Source of the DNA: Rossellomorea aquimaris
GTDB lineage: Bacteria; Bacillota; Bacilli; Bacillales; Bacillaceae_B
Length of the DNA: 64,000 nt
NCBI RefSeq assembly: GCF_020172085.1
Contig: NZ_JAIVAT010000005.1
Span: 186,001 to 250,000 of the forward strand
Reading direction: 5' to 3'
A program made the position numbers and the translations under genes. Each line of letters opens with the position of its first letter. Position 1 is the stretch's first letter. Of the stretch, positions 36,858-46,263 are shown piece after piece. Under the pieces are notes generated by a model. The model had not been told where the DNA came from and did not search any database. It saw nothing but the letters and a program-made list of their open reading frames with translations.

Positions 36858-37265
36858 ATGCTTAAGAGATACTCGATCGTCAACTCTTTAGAAGGTGTTA
36901 CCTTGGCCTTTAGTTCTCTTTATCAGATAGGGGATTCACAAAATATAAATGCACTGTCGAAAGCTTACGCCGTACAGCGTGAGAAGGAATTTTTCTTAAC
37001 AAGCGAAGGCACTTTCGATTCTGAAGTGTTTACGAGTCCGATAGAGCTCCCCCGCATCAACCCGAATATAAGGGTAAACAGATTAAATCTGTGTCCGATC
37101 AAAGTGAACAATATGTATATACGTGCTACATCATTTTCGTCCATCATCCACATAGGGAACACTTGCAATGTGTATATGGAAGGTAGAGTCAAAAATATTC
37201 GTCAGCTCGAAAAGGAAAAGGGTGAAGAGGAGCAAAATTTTGAAACAATCGAAGAACCTAACTAG
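36858..37265 (+). CDS. gerPE: Spore germination protein GerPE
   Basis: A 135-residue GerPE (LKRYSIVNSLEGVTLAFSSLYQIGDSQ..., ISSIIHIG-type repeat FSSIIHIGNTCNVYMEGRV at about 94-112). The QIGD and HIGN elements echo those of GerPA/PB. The ATG at 36858 is given; a GTG at 36852 overlapping the gerPD stop is possible. Neither has a good ribosome site, so coupling to gerPD is likely. The C-terminal tail is Glu-rich. Confidence 0.87.
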   Translation: MLKRYSIVNSLEGVTLAFSSLYQIGDSQNINALSKAYAVQREKEFFLTSEGTFDSEVFTSPIELPRINPNIRVNRLNLCPIKVNNMYIRATSFSSIIHIGNTCNVYMEGRVKNIRQLEKEKGEEEQNFETIEEPN

Positions 37266-37302
37266 GGTGTTACTCATCTTTAACAAACCGTTTTTCTCAT
37301 GA

Positions 37303-37329
37303 ACCATCCCGTCGAGTTCACATAGGTTA
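37303..37329 (+). promoter_or_regulatory. Second sigma-K type promoter, upstream of gerPF
   Basis: AC (37303-37304), a 16-nt spacer and CATAGGTTA (37321-37329) again match the sigma-K consensus perfectly. They lie in the 97-nt gap between gerPE and gerPF. Confidence 0.75.
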
Positions 37330-37362
37330 CTAATATAGACAAATCAAAAGAGGATGTTGATT

Positions 37363-37581
37363 ATGCCCGCTTTAGTAGGTCCTGTCGCTATTCTTAACGT
37401 AGGTGGGGGAAGTGTTCAGTTTGGTGACACCGCTATTATTTCACCGAAGTCAGCGTCTAAGACATTTGGCGGATCCGGTTCCTTCAATACGGGTCCATTT
37501 CAATTAAGCTACAATGTCTTCAGCGTAAGTACCACCTTTGATTGTAACGTCGTAGACCAGCCAATAACCGGAAATAACTAA
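37363..37581 (+). CDS. gerPF: Spore germination protein GerPF
   Basis: A 72-residue GerPA/GerPF-family protein: MPALVGPVAILNVGGGSVQFGD, SPKSASKTFGGSGSFNTG and FDCNVVDQP. The ATG at 37363 is chosen because GAGG lies 9 nt before it and the MPA start matches the family. It follows its own sigma-K promoter and precedes a perfect stem terminator, so it can be expressed apart from gerPA-PE. Confidence 0.9.
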   Translation: MPALVGPVAILNVGGGSVQFGDTAIISPKSASKTFGGSGSFNTGPFQLSYNVFSVSTTFDCNVVDQPITGNN

Positions 37582-37587
37582 GACAAC

Positions 37588-37620
37588 AAAAAGCCTATCA
37601 GGAGGCTTTTTGTTTTTTTA
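37588..37620. terminator. Terminator after gerPF
   Basis: AAAAAGCCT pairs with AGGCTTTTT around ATCAGG; T runs lie on both strands between convergent genes. Confidence 0.88.
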
Positions 37621-37624
37621 TGAA

Positions 37625-37927
37625 CTATCGTTTCTTTCTGCGTTCTACACTTTTCTTTGTTTTAATTAACTTGGTGGAAGGCTGCTTCCGTATCCATTTA
37701 ATGAATGCATGGATTTTTTCATCTTTTCTTAAATCTTCAATCGTGTTCAACCTGACTCCCAGTTCATCATTGGTGTACAGGGAGTGTATCTGTTTATGAC
37801 ACGGAATACAAAGCTGCGCAGTGGGCAGGAATGTGCCGCCCACCTCTTTAGGTGTGAGATGATGAACCGTGATTTCAACGTTTCCCCTGGAACATAATTC
37901 ACATGTGCCTACCGTTCTCTTCCCCAT
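37625..37927 (-). CDS. hlpB: HNH endonuclease family protein HlpB (YisB)
   Basis: A 100-residue HNH-fold protein. CELCSRGNVEITVHHLTPKE (about 9-28) and CIPCHKQIHSLY (about 40-51) provide the two Cys-x2-Cys zinc pairs and the HH/H catalytic-type histidines. The C-terminus is strongly basic (KTKKSVERRKKR), suited to DNA binding. In B. subtilis HlpB (YisB) lies between sbcC and gerPF and is linked to DNA repair. Here it lies directly beside addA. Confidence 0.8.
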   Translation of the reverse strand: MGKRTVGTCELCSRGNVEITVHHLTPKEVGGTFLPTAQLCIPCHKQIHSLYTNDELGVRLNTIEDLRKDEKIHAFIKWIRKQPSTKLIKTKKSVERRKKR

Positions 37928-37978
37928 CTTCCATCATCCCTCAATACGTGATTAGTATAGGTTTTCCCTCTTCTCTTA

Positions 37979-38012
37979 AAAAAACACTTCAAAGCATGGC
38001 TTTGAAGTGTTT
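37979..38012 (-). terminator. Terminator after addA
   Basis: AAACACTTCAAAGC pairs with GCTTTGAAGTGTTT; a T run follows on the minus strand. Confidence 0.88.
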
Positions 38013-38016
38013 CCGT

Positions 38017-41000
38017 TTATAATTCCAGTACATGCCCTCCATCAAAGAAGTATAGGTACTTTTCTGATACAGGTTCCTTCCAGATAGATTCTAATGCTCG
38101 GGTATATAACTCAATTTGGACTTTATACCTTTCCATTAATACCGGCCTAGCTTCAGAAAAGCCGCCCTGATAACGATCATGGATACCGTCGGTTTTATAA
38201 TCCAATAAGACGATTCCCGACTCATCTCTGAATACACAGTCAATGACACCCTGTACAAGGATCGTTTCTTCAGGGGCTCCCTCTCCCGTTTCTGAAATTT
38301 CACTAAGGGGGACACTCATACTGAATGGAATTTCCCGTTGTATAGTGTGAGCCTTAATCATTCGCTGACCAATCCCAGTTCTAAAAAATCCGATGATATT
38401 ATCTACCGAGATGGAACATTTTTGCTCTTCCGTCAGAATTTCTTTATGAACAAGGGTTGATAAAAGATACTCCACCTTCTCTTCCGTCGGTTCCCCATCT
38501 TCGAAAGAAATATGCTGCATGACCGTATGCATGGCCGTTCCCTTTTCGGCTGGGGACAACTCTTTCGACTGCATGAATTGAGGGCGATTATAGACAGGTT
38601 TATGATGGCGTCTCAGGATATCGATACTTGACGCTTCGTCTCTTATTTCAAACATCCTCTTCAGCTCTGAGACAGATTGCTTCGAACGAAGATTCGTTGC
38701 ACGTAAATGAGGGTACTTCCAGGACAGTCGGTGTAAGACTTCTTCTTTATGGACGGACTCCAGTTCCACCTCTGCACCAGTCCTCACGAGTTCTTTCCAA
38801 TTATCATCCACACTTAAAGACTCTTCATCTTCTGCAACGAGCTCTGACTTATCAATCTTCATGATTTGAAAGCGGGAAGGATGGCTTAGGATCTCCTCAT
38901 TGATTCCGCTTCCCTCCGACACTTCTCCCCCCAACTCTTTGCCATGTGGATGACGCATGAGGGACGGACCTATCCAATCAAGATAGGAACTCGCAGCGGC
39001 CCTGTCGTAATCAGATAATAACCATTCAGTCTGACTTAAAGCGCCCCTCCATTTTTCAAGCGACTTCTCCAGACTCTTCACAGTGCCGACCAGGAATAAT
39101 TTCTCCTTGGCACGGGTCAATGCTACATACAGCACCCTCATCTCCTCAGAGATTGCCTCCATCCGTTTCTTCCGCTTGAACGCCAATTGTGGGAGGGATG
39201 GATAACTGATCCGTTTATCCGAGTCGGTATATTTCACAGCCAAACCAAGATCTTTATCTAATAAGTGTGCTGCATTCAAGTCCATAAGGTTGAATTGCTT
39301 AGAAGTGCCGGCGACAAACACAATGGGGAACTCAAGTCCTTTGCTTGAGTGGATGGTCATTAAACGCACCACATCCTCCTGTTCACTCAAGGCTCTTGCT
39401 ACACCCAGATCATCCCCCCGTTCCCTCATCCGGTCAATGAAACGCAGGAAACGGAATAATCCCCTGAAGGAAGTCTCTTCATATTGACGGGCCCGGTCAT
39501 ATAGTGCTCTGAGATTAGCCTGACGCTGCTTCCCTCCAGCCATTCCCCCTACATAATCATAGAAACGGGTATCGCGGTAGAGCTGCCAGATCAATTCTGT
39601 CACGGAACCCTGACGTGCCTTCGTCCGCCAATTCTCGAGGTGATATAGGAACACTTTCACCTTTTCAAAAGTCTCTTCTTCTCTCGGATTGCCCGGTTTC
39701 TCGCTGGCAAACCTCTTTAACGCTTCATAATAATTTCCCGCCCTTGAATGGATCCGGACACTGGCAAGACCTTGTTCATCCAGTCCTACAATGGGGGATC
39801 TGAGAACCGAAGCAAGGGGAATATCCTGGTACGGATTATCAATCACTTTCAACAGAGAAAGCATAATGGCGATCTCGGTCGCTTCAAAATACCCTGTAGA
39901 TAAATTCGCATAAATCGGGATACCCTGCCGTTTGAATTCTTCCATGATTTCCGCCGCCCAAGGCATAGAGCGTAGCAGGATGACAACATCACGGTACTGT
40001 ATCGGACGTTCCGTTTTCGTCTTGGCATCGTAGATCGGTGTACGTCCCTCGATCATTTGTTTTACTTTATTTGCCATGTAACGGGCTTCAAGAACGGATT
40101 TCTCAATATCGCCTTCGTCAAAAATGGATAGGTTTTCTTCCTCACTACCGGATGAAGATTCCTCGGTTTCCTGGTTGATGATGGCCACTTCAATGGGAAA
40201 TTCCTTCTCTTCTGGATAAGGTGCACCCTTTACAAGCTCTGCTTCCCGGTTATATTCCATCTCACCTACAGACGTTCCCATGATTTGTTTAAATATAAAG
40301 TTCGTCCCTTCCAATACTTCTTTCCGGCTTCTGAAATTTTGGGATAGATCGATTTTCAATCCTGATTCTCCACTGACTGGAAGGAACCGTGTATACTTTC
40401 CTAAAAACAGATTCGGTTCAGCCAGTCGGAAGCGGTAGATAGATTGCTTCACATCCCCAACCATAAATCGGTTTCCAACTTCTTCGCGTTCTTCTGTGAT
40501 GAGAAGAAGAATGGATTCCTGAACCATATTCGTATCCTGATATTCGTCCACCAGTACTTCTTTAAACTTCTTTTTATATTGTTTTGCAGCCTCTGAAGGA
40601 ACCAAATCATCATATGAAGGGTCTCTCAATATGTCGAGACAGAAGTGCTCTAAATCGGCAAAGTCAACGAGCCCTTTCTCTTCTTTCACTTGTCTGAAAC
40701 GTCTGCCGAACTCCACCACTACTTCCGCTAGAGTGTGAATCACACCCTTCATCTTCCTCATATCTTCCAGGAATGTTCCGGGTCTTCTAGAGAAAAAATC
40801 CTCCTGAAGCTTCTCTACCGTTTTCTTCCCCTGATCACGAAGCTTCTTGGCTTCATCCACGATGTCCTTATTGAAGTCATCCCCTCGACAAGCCTTTAAC
40901 TTTGTAAATGGTAAGGTTTGAATGGTTTCATATAAGTGATCCCAAGAAATAGTAAGACTCCTTTCAAGACTCTCAACAATCTCTATATCACTGAGGAAAT

Positions 41001-41781
41001 TCTCTGCTCTAGGGCCAGGTCCCCCAGGCACTCTGGTGAGTTCCAACGCTCGTTGAAATAATCGTTTGGCTCCATGAAGCTGTAGCCGTATATCGGTCAG
41101 CAATGGTTGGATAAAGGGAAGCTGATCAATTTCCACTCCTTCATCCAATTCATACATCTCTTCCAGCCCTAATAGCCATTCATCTGGGTTTGGATGAGAA
41201 CGGGAAAAATCATACAGTTTCCTGATCATGTCCTGCAGTGCCCCATCACTTCGATCGTTCGTGAACGTATCAACAAGCTTAAAGAAGGCATGATTATCCT
41301 CTTTGCCGTATTCCTCTTCAAACAGTTCATCCAGGACCTCATCTCGGATCAGGTCTCCTTCTGTTTCATCCGCGATCCTGAAACCAGGATCGATATCGAT
41401 GAGGTAGTAATATTTGCGTATTACTTCAAGACAGAAGGAGTGAAGAGTAGAAATGGATGCCCGATTCAGTAAGCTCAACTGTTTTCTTAAATGATGGGAA
41501 TGGGGATCCTCATCAATCGCTTTCTCCAGCGCAACCCCAATCCGGTGCCTCATTTCTGCGGCAGAAGCATTGGTAAAGGTAACAACCAATAATTCGTCCA
41601 CGTCCATTCTTTCTTCTTCTGCGACGATCTTCTGAATGATCCTCTCCACCAGAACAGCGGTCTTACCCGATCCTGCAGCTGCTGCAACAAGAATATCCTG
41701 GCCCTTCGCCCAAATCGCCTTCCATTGGTCGTCGGTCCACGTTACATGATCCGGCTTGCTTGGAATTCTGTCATTACTCAT
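38017..41781 (-). CDS. addA: ATP-dependent helicase/nuclease subunit AddA
   Basis: A 1254-residue UvrD-like helicase with a C-terminal RecB-type nuclease, the motor subunit of AddAB, which resects double-strand breaks to a Chi site for RecA. Walker A is AAAAGSGKTAVLVERI (about 33-48), motif II is VLVDEYQDTN, motif III region VGDVKQSIYRFR and motif V MTIHSSKGLEFP. Nuclease residues are in VDCVFRDESG-type and VLLDYKTDG (about 1200). Start overlaps addB by 8 nt. Length is close to B. subtilis AddA (1232 aa). Confidence 0.95.
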   Translation of the reverse strand: MSNDRIPSKPDHVTWTDDQWKAIWAKGQDILVAAAAGSGKTAVLVERIIQKIVAEEERMDVDELLVVTFTNASAAEMRHRIGVALEKAIDEDPHSHHLRKQLSLLNRASISTLHSFCLEVIRKYYYLIDIDPGFRIADETEGDLIRDEVLDELFEEEYGKEDNHAFFKLVDTFTNDRSDGALQDMIRKLYDFSRSHPNPDEWLLGLEEMYELDEGVEIDQLPFIQPLLTDIRLQLHGAKRLFQRALELTRVPGGPGPRAENFLSDIEIVESLERSLTISWDHLYETIQTLPFTKLKACRGDDFNKDIVDEAKKLRDQGKKTVEKLQEDFFSRRPGTFLEDMRKMKGVIHTLAEVVVEFGRRFRQVKEEKGLVDFADLEHFCLDILRDPSYDDLVPSEAAKQYKKKFKEVLVDEYQDTNMVQESILLLITEEREEVGNRFMVGDVKQSIYRFRLAEPNLFLGKYTRFLPVSGESGLKIDLSQNFRSRKEVLEGTNFIFKQIMGTSVGEMEYNREAELVKGAPYPEEKEFPIEVAIINQETEESSSGSEEENLSIFDEGDIEKSVLEARYMANKVKQMIEGRTPIYDAKTKTERPIQYRDVVILLRSMPWAAEIMEEFKRQGIPIYANLSTGYFEATEIAIMLSLLKVIDNPYQDIPLASVLRSPIVGLDEQGLASVRIHSRAGNYYEALKRFASEKPGNPREEETFEKVKVFLYHLENWRTKARQGSVTELIWQLYRDTRFYDYVGGMAGGKQRQANLRALYDRARQYEETSFRGLFRFLRFIDRMRERGDDLGVARALSEQEDVVRLMTIHSSKGLEFPIVFVAGTSKQFNLMDLNAAHLLDKDLGLAVKYTDSDKRISYPSLPQLAFKRKKRMEAISEEMRVLYVALTRAKEKLFLVGTVKSLEKSLEKWRGALSQTEWLLSDYDRAAASSYLDWIGPSLMRHPHGKELGGEVSEGSGINEEILSHPSRFQIMKIDKSELVAEDEESLSVDDNWKELVRTGAEVELESVHKEEVLHRLSWKYPHLRATNLRSKQSVSELKRMFEIRDEASSIDILRRHHKPVYNRPQFMQSKELSPAEKGTAMHTVMQHISFEDGEPTEEKVEYLLSTLVHKEILTEEQKCSISVDNIIGFFRTGIGQRMIKAHTIQREIPFSMSVPLSEISETGEGAPEETILVQGVIDCVFRDESGIVLLDYKTDGIHDRYQGGFSEARPVLMERYKVQIELYTRALESIWKEPVSEKYLYFFDGGHVLEL

Positions 41782-44700
41782 TGGATTCTACCTCCTCTCT
41801 CACTTTCCGTAATAAATCTTCCGGTTTGGCTGTCGGCAGCACTCTATAGTCGTTTTCCTCCAACGACTGATCAAATTGACAGACGGATCGGAATGAACAG
41901 AACTGGCACGGAGTCCGGTCCTTCAGCTTATAGGGAGCAATCTCCGTCTCACCTGAGATGATGCGGTTCCCTGAAGCTTCATAGAGCTTTCTGACATGTT
42001 GACGCATATAATGAAAATCTTCATTTGAAGCCGCTTTTGATCGAGAAGTCAACGATCCATCCTTCTTGATCCCGGCTGAGATGATATCTGAATTCCCGGT
42101 ATCGAGGGTTTGGTCCATCAATCGGACGATCTCTGAATCTCCTAACACAAGCCCCTTCATTTTAAAGCTTTTAAAAATTTCATTTTCGATCTGATCCATC
42201 GTCAGGATCTTTTTGCTATTGATCATCGGATTATGAACGTGGAAATAAAGGACGCCGGCAGGCTTCGCTTCTTTCCCGACGAATTGTTTCGAATTCGTTA
42301 AGACAATGTCCAAATACGTCAGCATTTGAAGGGCCAATCCGTAGTATACTTCCGTCATATCCAGATCCCTTGCACTCGATTTGTAATCGACGATTCTGAG
42401 ATACACCCCGTTCGGATCTTCTGCTTTATCCACACGGTCGATCCTCCCCTGCAGCTCCATCTTCGTCCCATTTCTCAGTTGGAACTGAAACGGTGGAAGT
42501 GTTGCATGTGGTCCGAATCCAAGCTCCACCCCGACAGGCACAAACCCGCTCGCCTTCGCGTGTTCACTGAGGATAAGACTGGCCCGGCTGATGATTTGCT
42601 CAAGCTTCTGAGCAATATAATAATGCCGGTTTGAGCTTAATAGGATCTGGTGCTGAAGTTTCGGAGCGAGCATGAGTACTGCTTCCTTCGCCAACTGCAG
42701 ACACTGTGATTTGGAGAGGGATGCCCACGTCAGACCATGACGCTCCACTTCTTCCGATATCCATTTTAAAGCTGAATGGAACATTTCACCGATATCCGGT
42801 GCTTCCAGCTTGAAGAAATCCCGCTCTCTCAGCTTCAACCCGTGGCTCGCAAAATGAGAGAACGGGCAGCTGTGAAACAACTCCATCCGTGATACACTCG
42901 CCAGAATATGATCCCCATACAACTCTTTGCTCGTATCCTCAGACAGTTGTTGTCCACGATTTTCGTAAAAGAGGCTCGATAAGATATGCCCGGAATGCCA
43001 TTTCCAATCATTGGACGTTGTATAGAAGTTATACACATCCCACCAGAAATCATAAATGGGATAGTCCCTTTTCTTTAACTGCAGCTGGGACGTCAAATGG
43101 GAGATTGTCACATTCGGATGGCAGACGTAATGAAGCTGTTCTTCTTCTGTTAATTCCGATGGTTCATTGATGAGAAGCTTTGTACCCGCTTCCGGGAACA
43201 TTTCGTTCAATCGTTTGATGAAAGATGAAGGTAGAAGCGCCTTCCCTTCTTCATTGGCGATCGGATAGCTGACGAATAGTCGCTCACTTGGAGTCGTGAA
43301 GGCTTTATATGCCACAAACTCCTCATCCAATAGCTTCGTCCTGTTGCTCGGCGCGATCTTGAATCCTCTATGGATCAGCGACTCTCGGTCTTCTTCAGAC
43401 AGGACACCTTCTTCATTCATTTTCGCTGGAAGGACCCCGTCATTCACTCCAATGATGAACGCAGCTTTAATATCGCCAAGCCTGGATTTTTCCAAGTCCG
43501 CAATAATGACCTGATCAATAGCCGGCGGAACTAATGAGAATTCCATCGTTTCAATCCCCGCATCTAGAATGGAGGAGAATTTCTTCATGGTGGTTGTTTC
43601 ATCACCGAGCATTTCTACATATTGATCGAGAAGATCCATTACTGCTGACCATGCCTGATCATGTTCCCTCGCTGCGATCAAATTCCCCTTCTCTTCTGCT
43701 TCAATACGCATCCGTTCAAGCTTTTCAGGTATATCCAACTCTTCGAGATACAAATATAGAGCCTCACAGAACTCCCTGCCAGTGGCCCGCTTCTTTAGTC
43801 TTTTACCAAAACGGATGATTGGTGCGGAAATAAATAATCGCAGCTCATTGATCTCATGCTCCAGTTCTCTTTCACGATCAGTCTGTGGTGCATCCACATG
43901 CTCAAGCCCCCGGAAACGACGGTATTTCCAACGATCCTTTTTCGTCCACCGGTCCCCCTTTATCCCGTAAGCCAGCACATAGTTCTCAAGCCGGTCCATT
44001 TTTTCACGCAAGTCTGTGGGGTTCTTCTGATAAGGGAACAAAAGGTCCGTTTTCACTGCCCTGAAGACTGGCTCATATCTCCAGTTCGTGTTCATGATCT
44101 CCAGTGTAGACCGAATAAGCTCAATGAGAGGATGATTTAACATCGTCCGCTTCTGATCTAGGAAAAACGGGATCGCATAATCTTGAAAAATCGTTTCGAC
44201 TTTATCACGGTATTCCTGGCTGTTTCGTACCAAGACAGCCATATCCTTGTATCGGAACCCTTCTTCCCGTGCAAGCTTCCTGATTTCCCTGGCCACACCT
44301 TCTATCTCTGCCCGGCGGTTGGAAGCTTCCAGGAATTCAATGGTCCCACTTCCTCTATCAAAAGGGATGGTCGGCCGCTCTTCAAAATGACGCTCTAAAT
44401 GAAGCAGGGTTTCACTCTGATAGCGAATTGGCTTTGTCATCATCTCTTCTTCCACCGTCTGCCCTGCCCCTCTGCATATATCCTGAAGGGTATGATACGT
44501 TTCATTCGTCATACGATACAGGCTCAATTCGTTCATAGCACCCATCAACTGTTCCGGATCCGTTGTAAGGGCAACCGTTACTTTTTTTGTATGCTGAATA
44601 AGCTGATCGATGATGAGATATTCCTGCGGCGTGAAACTATGGAATCCGTCTATGTAAATCTCTGCCTTCTTCAGAAGATCTGAATTTTTCACATGATCTG

Positions 44701-45256
44701 AAAGCAACTGAAAATAATCTTCTGAATCGATGTATTTCCCGAGAAGCCTTTCCTCGAACTTCTCGTAAATCAACTCAAGGTCATGAAGTTTGTCCTTCAA
44801 TGCCTTGGACCGTTCATTGTCACCCTCAAACCCGTGCAAGTCGGAGGGAGATATACAATACCGTTTAAATTCTTTGACAATCGCTTCAACATGATGAATG
44901 AACCCCGGCTTGTCCGAGGCCTTGTTGAATATATGAAGATCTTCCTTGTTTTCGTCTATAATCTTGCGGATCATCATGTTCAATCCGACTTCAGATAAAT
45001 GATAACGGCTCATTCCTCCCGTTTCCTGGAGAACCTTCCACGCAAGGCGCGTGAAGCTGAACACTTGCCCCCGGATCATTCCGTTCAATCCCGGTGTGTT
45101 CACGAGCTCATATTCCGATATAAAGGACATTTGGTCCGGTACGATATAGATGATGGGATCGCCATTCGGGGCTTCCTGCAAGCTCCTTTTCATCTCATTC
45201 AATATATGGTAGGTTTTCCCCGTACCGGAGCGTCCGAGAATAAAACGTACAGCCAT
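41774..45256 (-). CDS. addB: ATP-dependent helicase/nuclease subunit AddB
   Basis: A 1160-residue partner of AddA with an inactivated helicase fold that reads Chi and a second nuclease domain. Walker A is LGRSGTGKTYHIL (residues 7-19). The nuclease core includes GRIDRVD and RIVDYKSSARDLD (about 960-985). The iron-sulphur cluster Cys set is complete: one in FHSCPFSHF (about 796) and CQFCSFRSVC near residue 1120, spaced C-x2-C-x5-C as in B. subtilis. RBS AGGAGTGAGG. First gene of addBA. Confidence 0.95.
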   Translation of the reverse strand: MAVRFILGRSGTGKTYHILNEMKRSLQEAPNGDPIIYIVPDQMSFISEYELVNTPGLNGMIRGQVFSFTRLAWKVLQETGGMSRYHLSEVGLNMMIRKIIDENKEDLHIFNKASDKPGFIHHVEAIVKEFKRYCISPSDLHGFEGDNERSKALKDKLHDLELIYEKFEERLLGKYIDSEDYFQLLSDHVKNSDLLKKAEIYIDGFHSFTPQEYLIIDQLIQHTKKVTVALTTDPEQLMGAMNELSLYRMTNETYHTLQDICRGAGQTVEEEMMTKPIRYQSETLLHLERHFEERPTIPFDRGSGTIEFLEASNRRAEIEGVAREIRKLAREEGFRYKDMAVLVRNSQEYRDKVETIFQDYAIPFFLDQKRTMLNHPLIELIRSTLEIMNTNWRYEPVFRAVKTDLLFPYQKNPTDLREKMDRLENYVLAYGIKGDRWTKKDRWKYRRFRGLEHVDAPQTDRERELEHEINELRLFISAPIIRFGKRLKKRATGREFCEALYLYLEELDIPEKLERMRIEAEEKGNLIAAREHDQAWSAVMDLLDQYVEMLGDETTTMKKFSSILDAGIETMEFSLVPPAIDQVIIADLEKSRLGDIKAAFIIGVNDGVLPAKMNEEGVLSEEDRESLIHRGFKIAPSNRTKLLDEEFVAYKAFTTPSERLFVSYPIANEEGKALLPSSFIKRLNEMFPEAGTKLLINEPSELTEEEQLHYVCHPNVTISHLTSQLQLKKRDYPIYDFWWDVYNFYTTSNDWKWHSGHILSSLFYENRGQQLSEDTSKELYGDHILASVSRMELFHSCPFSHFASHGLKLRERDFFKLEAPDIGEMFHSALKWISEEVERHGLTWASLSKSQCLQLAKEAVLMLAPKLQHQILLSSNRHYYIAQKLEQIISRASLILSEHAKASGFVPVGVELGFGPHATLPPFQFQLRNGTKMELQGRIDRVDKAEDPNGVYLRIVDYKSSARDLDMTEVYYGLALQMLTYLDIVLTNSKQFVGKEAKPAGVLYFHVHNPMINSKKILTMDQIENEIFKSFKMKGLVLGDSEIVRLMDQTLDTGNSDIISAGIKKDGSLTSRSKAASNEDFHYMRQHVRKLYEASGNRIISGETEIAPYKLKDRTPCQFCSFRSVCQFDQSLEENDYRVLPTAKPEDLLRKVREEVESNE

Positions 45257-45580
45257 CCTCTCACTCCTTTTCTCATACTCTATCTATTCTAACCCATGGG
45301 CTATATGAATTTTTGTATAGGTTCATTATAGTACACAAGTAGAAATCTTTCCTATCTCAATCTTGATTGAAAATATTTGGAACATCTACACATTGTTTTT
45401 TAAAAAATAAGGCATTTTTTCATGAGTGCAACAGAAATTCTGCTGGTCTTATTGTGAAGGCATATTGCTATATATTTTCATTGCTTAAAGTGAAGTTTTT
45501 CTGGCAGGAAATTTGATTATCTTTTTCATTGCAAGGGAAGGAACGGTGTATCGTGGTCTGAGGAGGTAGGAGATCGGCAA
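45257..45580. other. Intergenic region upstream of addB
   Basis: This 324-bp AT-rich gap contains a TATAAT on the minus strand (45330-45325), likely part of the addB promoter, though no good -35 is visible. No gene with a ribosome site, hairpin terminator or repeat array is apparent. Confidence 0.4.
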
Positions 45581-45967
45581 TTAGTTCCATACCTCCATCC
45601 TTTCCTGTAGATTCGATGTGTGCAGCTCGAATTGGACATTGTCGGGAGCAAGGAAATTGATACTCCATCCCTTGCCCCTTTTTAGAGGGCCCCTTACGAT
45701 CTGCACCCCCTTCTCCTTCAGCAGATGAACAGCCTTATGAAATCCTTTCTCATCGATGCTGAAAGCGACATGATGGATTCCATAGCCCGCGGACGTATCG
45801 AGACCCACTTTTTCCTGAAGACAGATCCATACCGGTCCCCATTCCAGATATACATCCTTTCGTCCTTTATGTATGAGGGAAGCCTGCAGGATTTCTATGT
45901 AAAAGGGGAGTGAGTCTTCTAGACTTCTAGTGTTGATTGTCAGATGGTTAAAGCCGGAAATGTTCAT
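45581..45967 (-). CDS. VOC family metalloenzyme (FosB/FosX-like)
   Basis: A 128-residue glyoxalase/fosfomycin-resistance fold protein. Metal ligand candidates are His in GFNHLTINT (residue 7), His in GIHHVAFSI (about 66) and Glu in QFELHTSNLQ (about 115), the usual H-H-E trio. SLEDSLPFYIEILQASLIHKGRKDVYLE is split across two strands/helix as in FosB/FosX, and the end ELHTSNLQERMEV resembles their tail. It may modify fosfomycin or another thiol-reactive compound; a generic dioxygenase or isomerase is possible. RBS AAAGGAG. Confidence 0.65.
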   Translation of the reverse strand: MNISGFNHLTINTRSLEDSLPFYIEILQASLIHKGRKDVYLEWGPVWICLQEKVGLDTSAGYGIHHVAFSIDEKGFHKAVHLLKEKGVQIVRGPLKRGKGWSINFLAPDNVQFELHTSNLQERMEVWN

Positions 45968-46063
45968 TAATATCGCTCCTTTTGTGACGATCGACCGTTT
46001 TTATAAAAAAGAAAAGTCGTTCGATGGGATTTCTATTGTTTGACCATGTGGATGGGGAGCTTA

Positions 46064-46177
46064 TTGCGTCATTTCGGGTGGGAATTGCGTCATTTTTTCT
46101 ATATTTGCGTCATTATATTTTTTATTGCGTCGTTTTTTCGTTTTATGCGTCATTCTGAAAGGTATTTGCGTCATTTA
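46064..46177. repeat. Phased 20-21 bp repeat array, 6 units of TTGCGTCATT
   Basis: GCGTC begins at 46066, 46087, 46107, 46127, 46147 and 46168, giving steps of 21, 20, 20, 20 and 21 bp. The core is TTGCGTCATT (one TTGCGTCGTT, one ATGCGTCATT); the spacers are AT-rich and variable. It fills most of the 288-bp gap between the VOC gene and the end of the acetyltransferase gene. No ORF with a ribosome site is present. Confidence 0.85.
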
Positions 46178-46236
46178 ACAAATAAAGGAAATCGACTGAG
46201 CGCTCGATCCCACCACCCTCTCTTTCTCCCCACGCC

Positions 46237-46263
46237 AAAAAAAAGAAGGACCTCCTCATCCTT
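46237..46263 (-). terminator. Terminator after the GNAT gene
   Basis: AAGGA and TCCTT arms overlap the stop codon and are followed by CTTTTTTTT on the minus strand. The stem is short. Confidence 0.6.

Noticed and set aside
45468..45668. Minus-strand open frame downstream of the VOC gene
   Set aside because: It overlaps the VOC gene in another frame, has no ribosome site and resembles no family.
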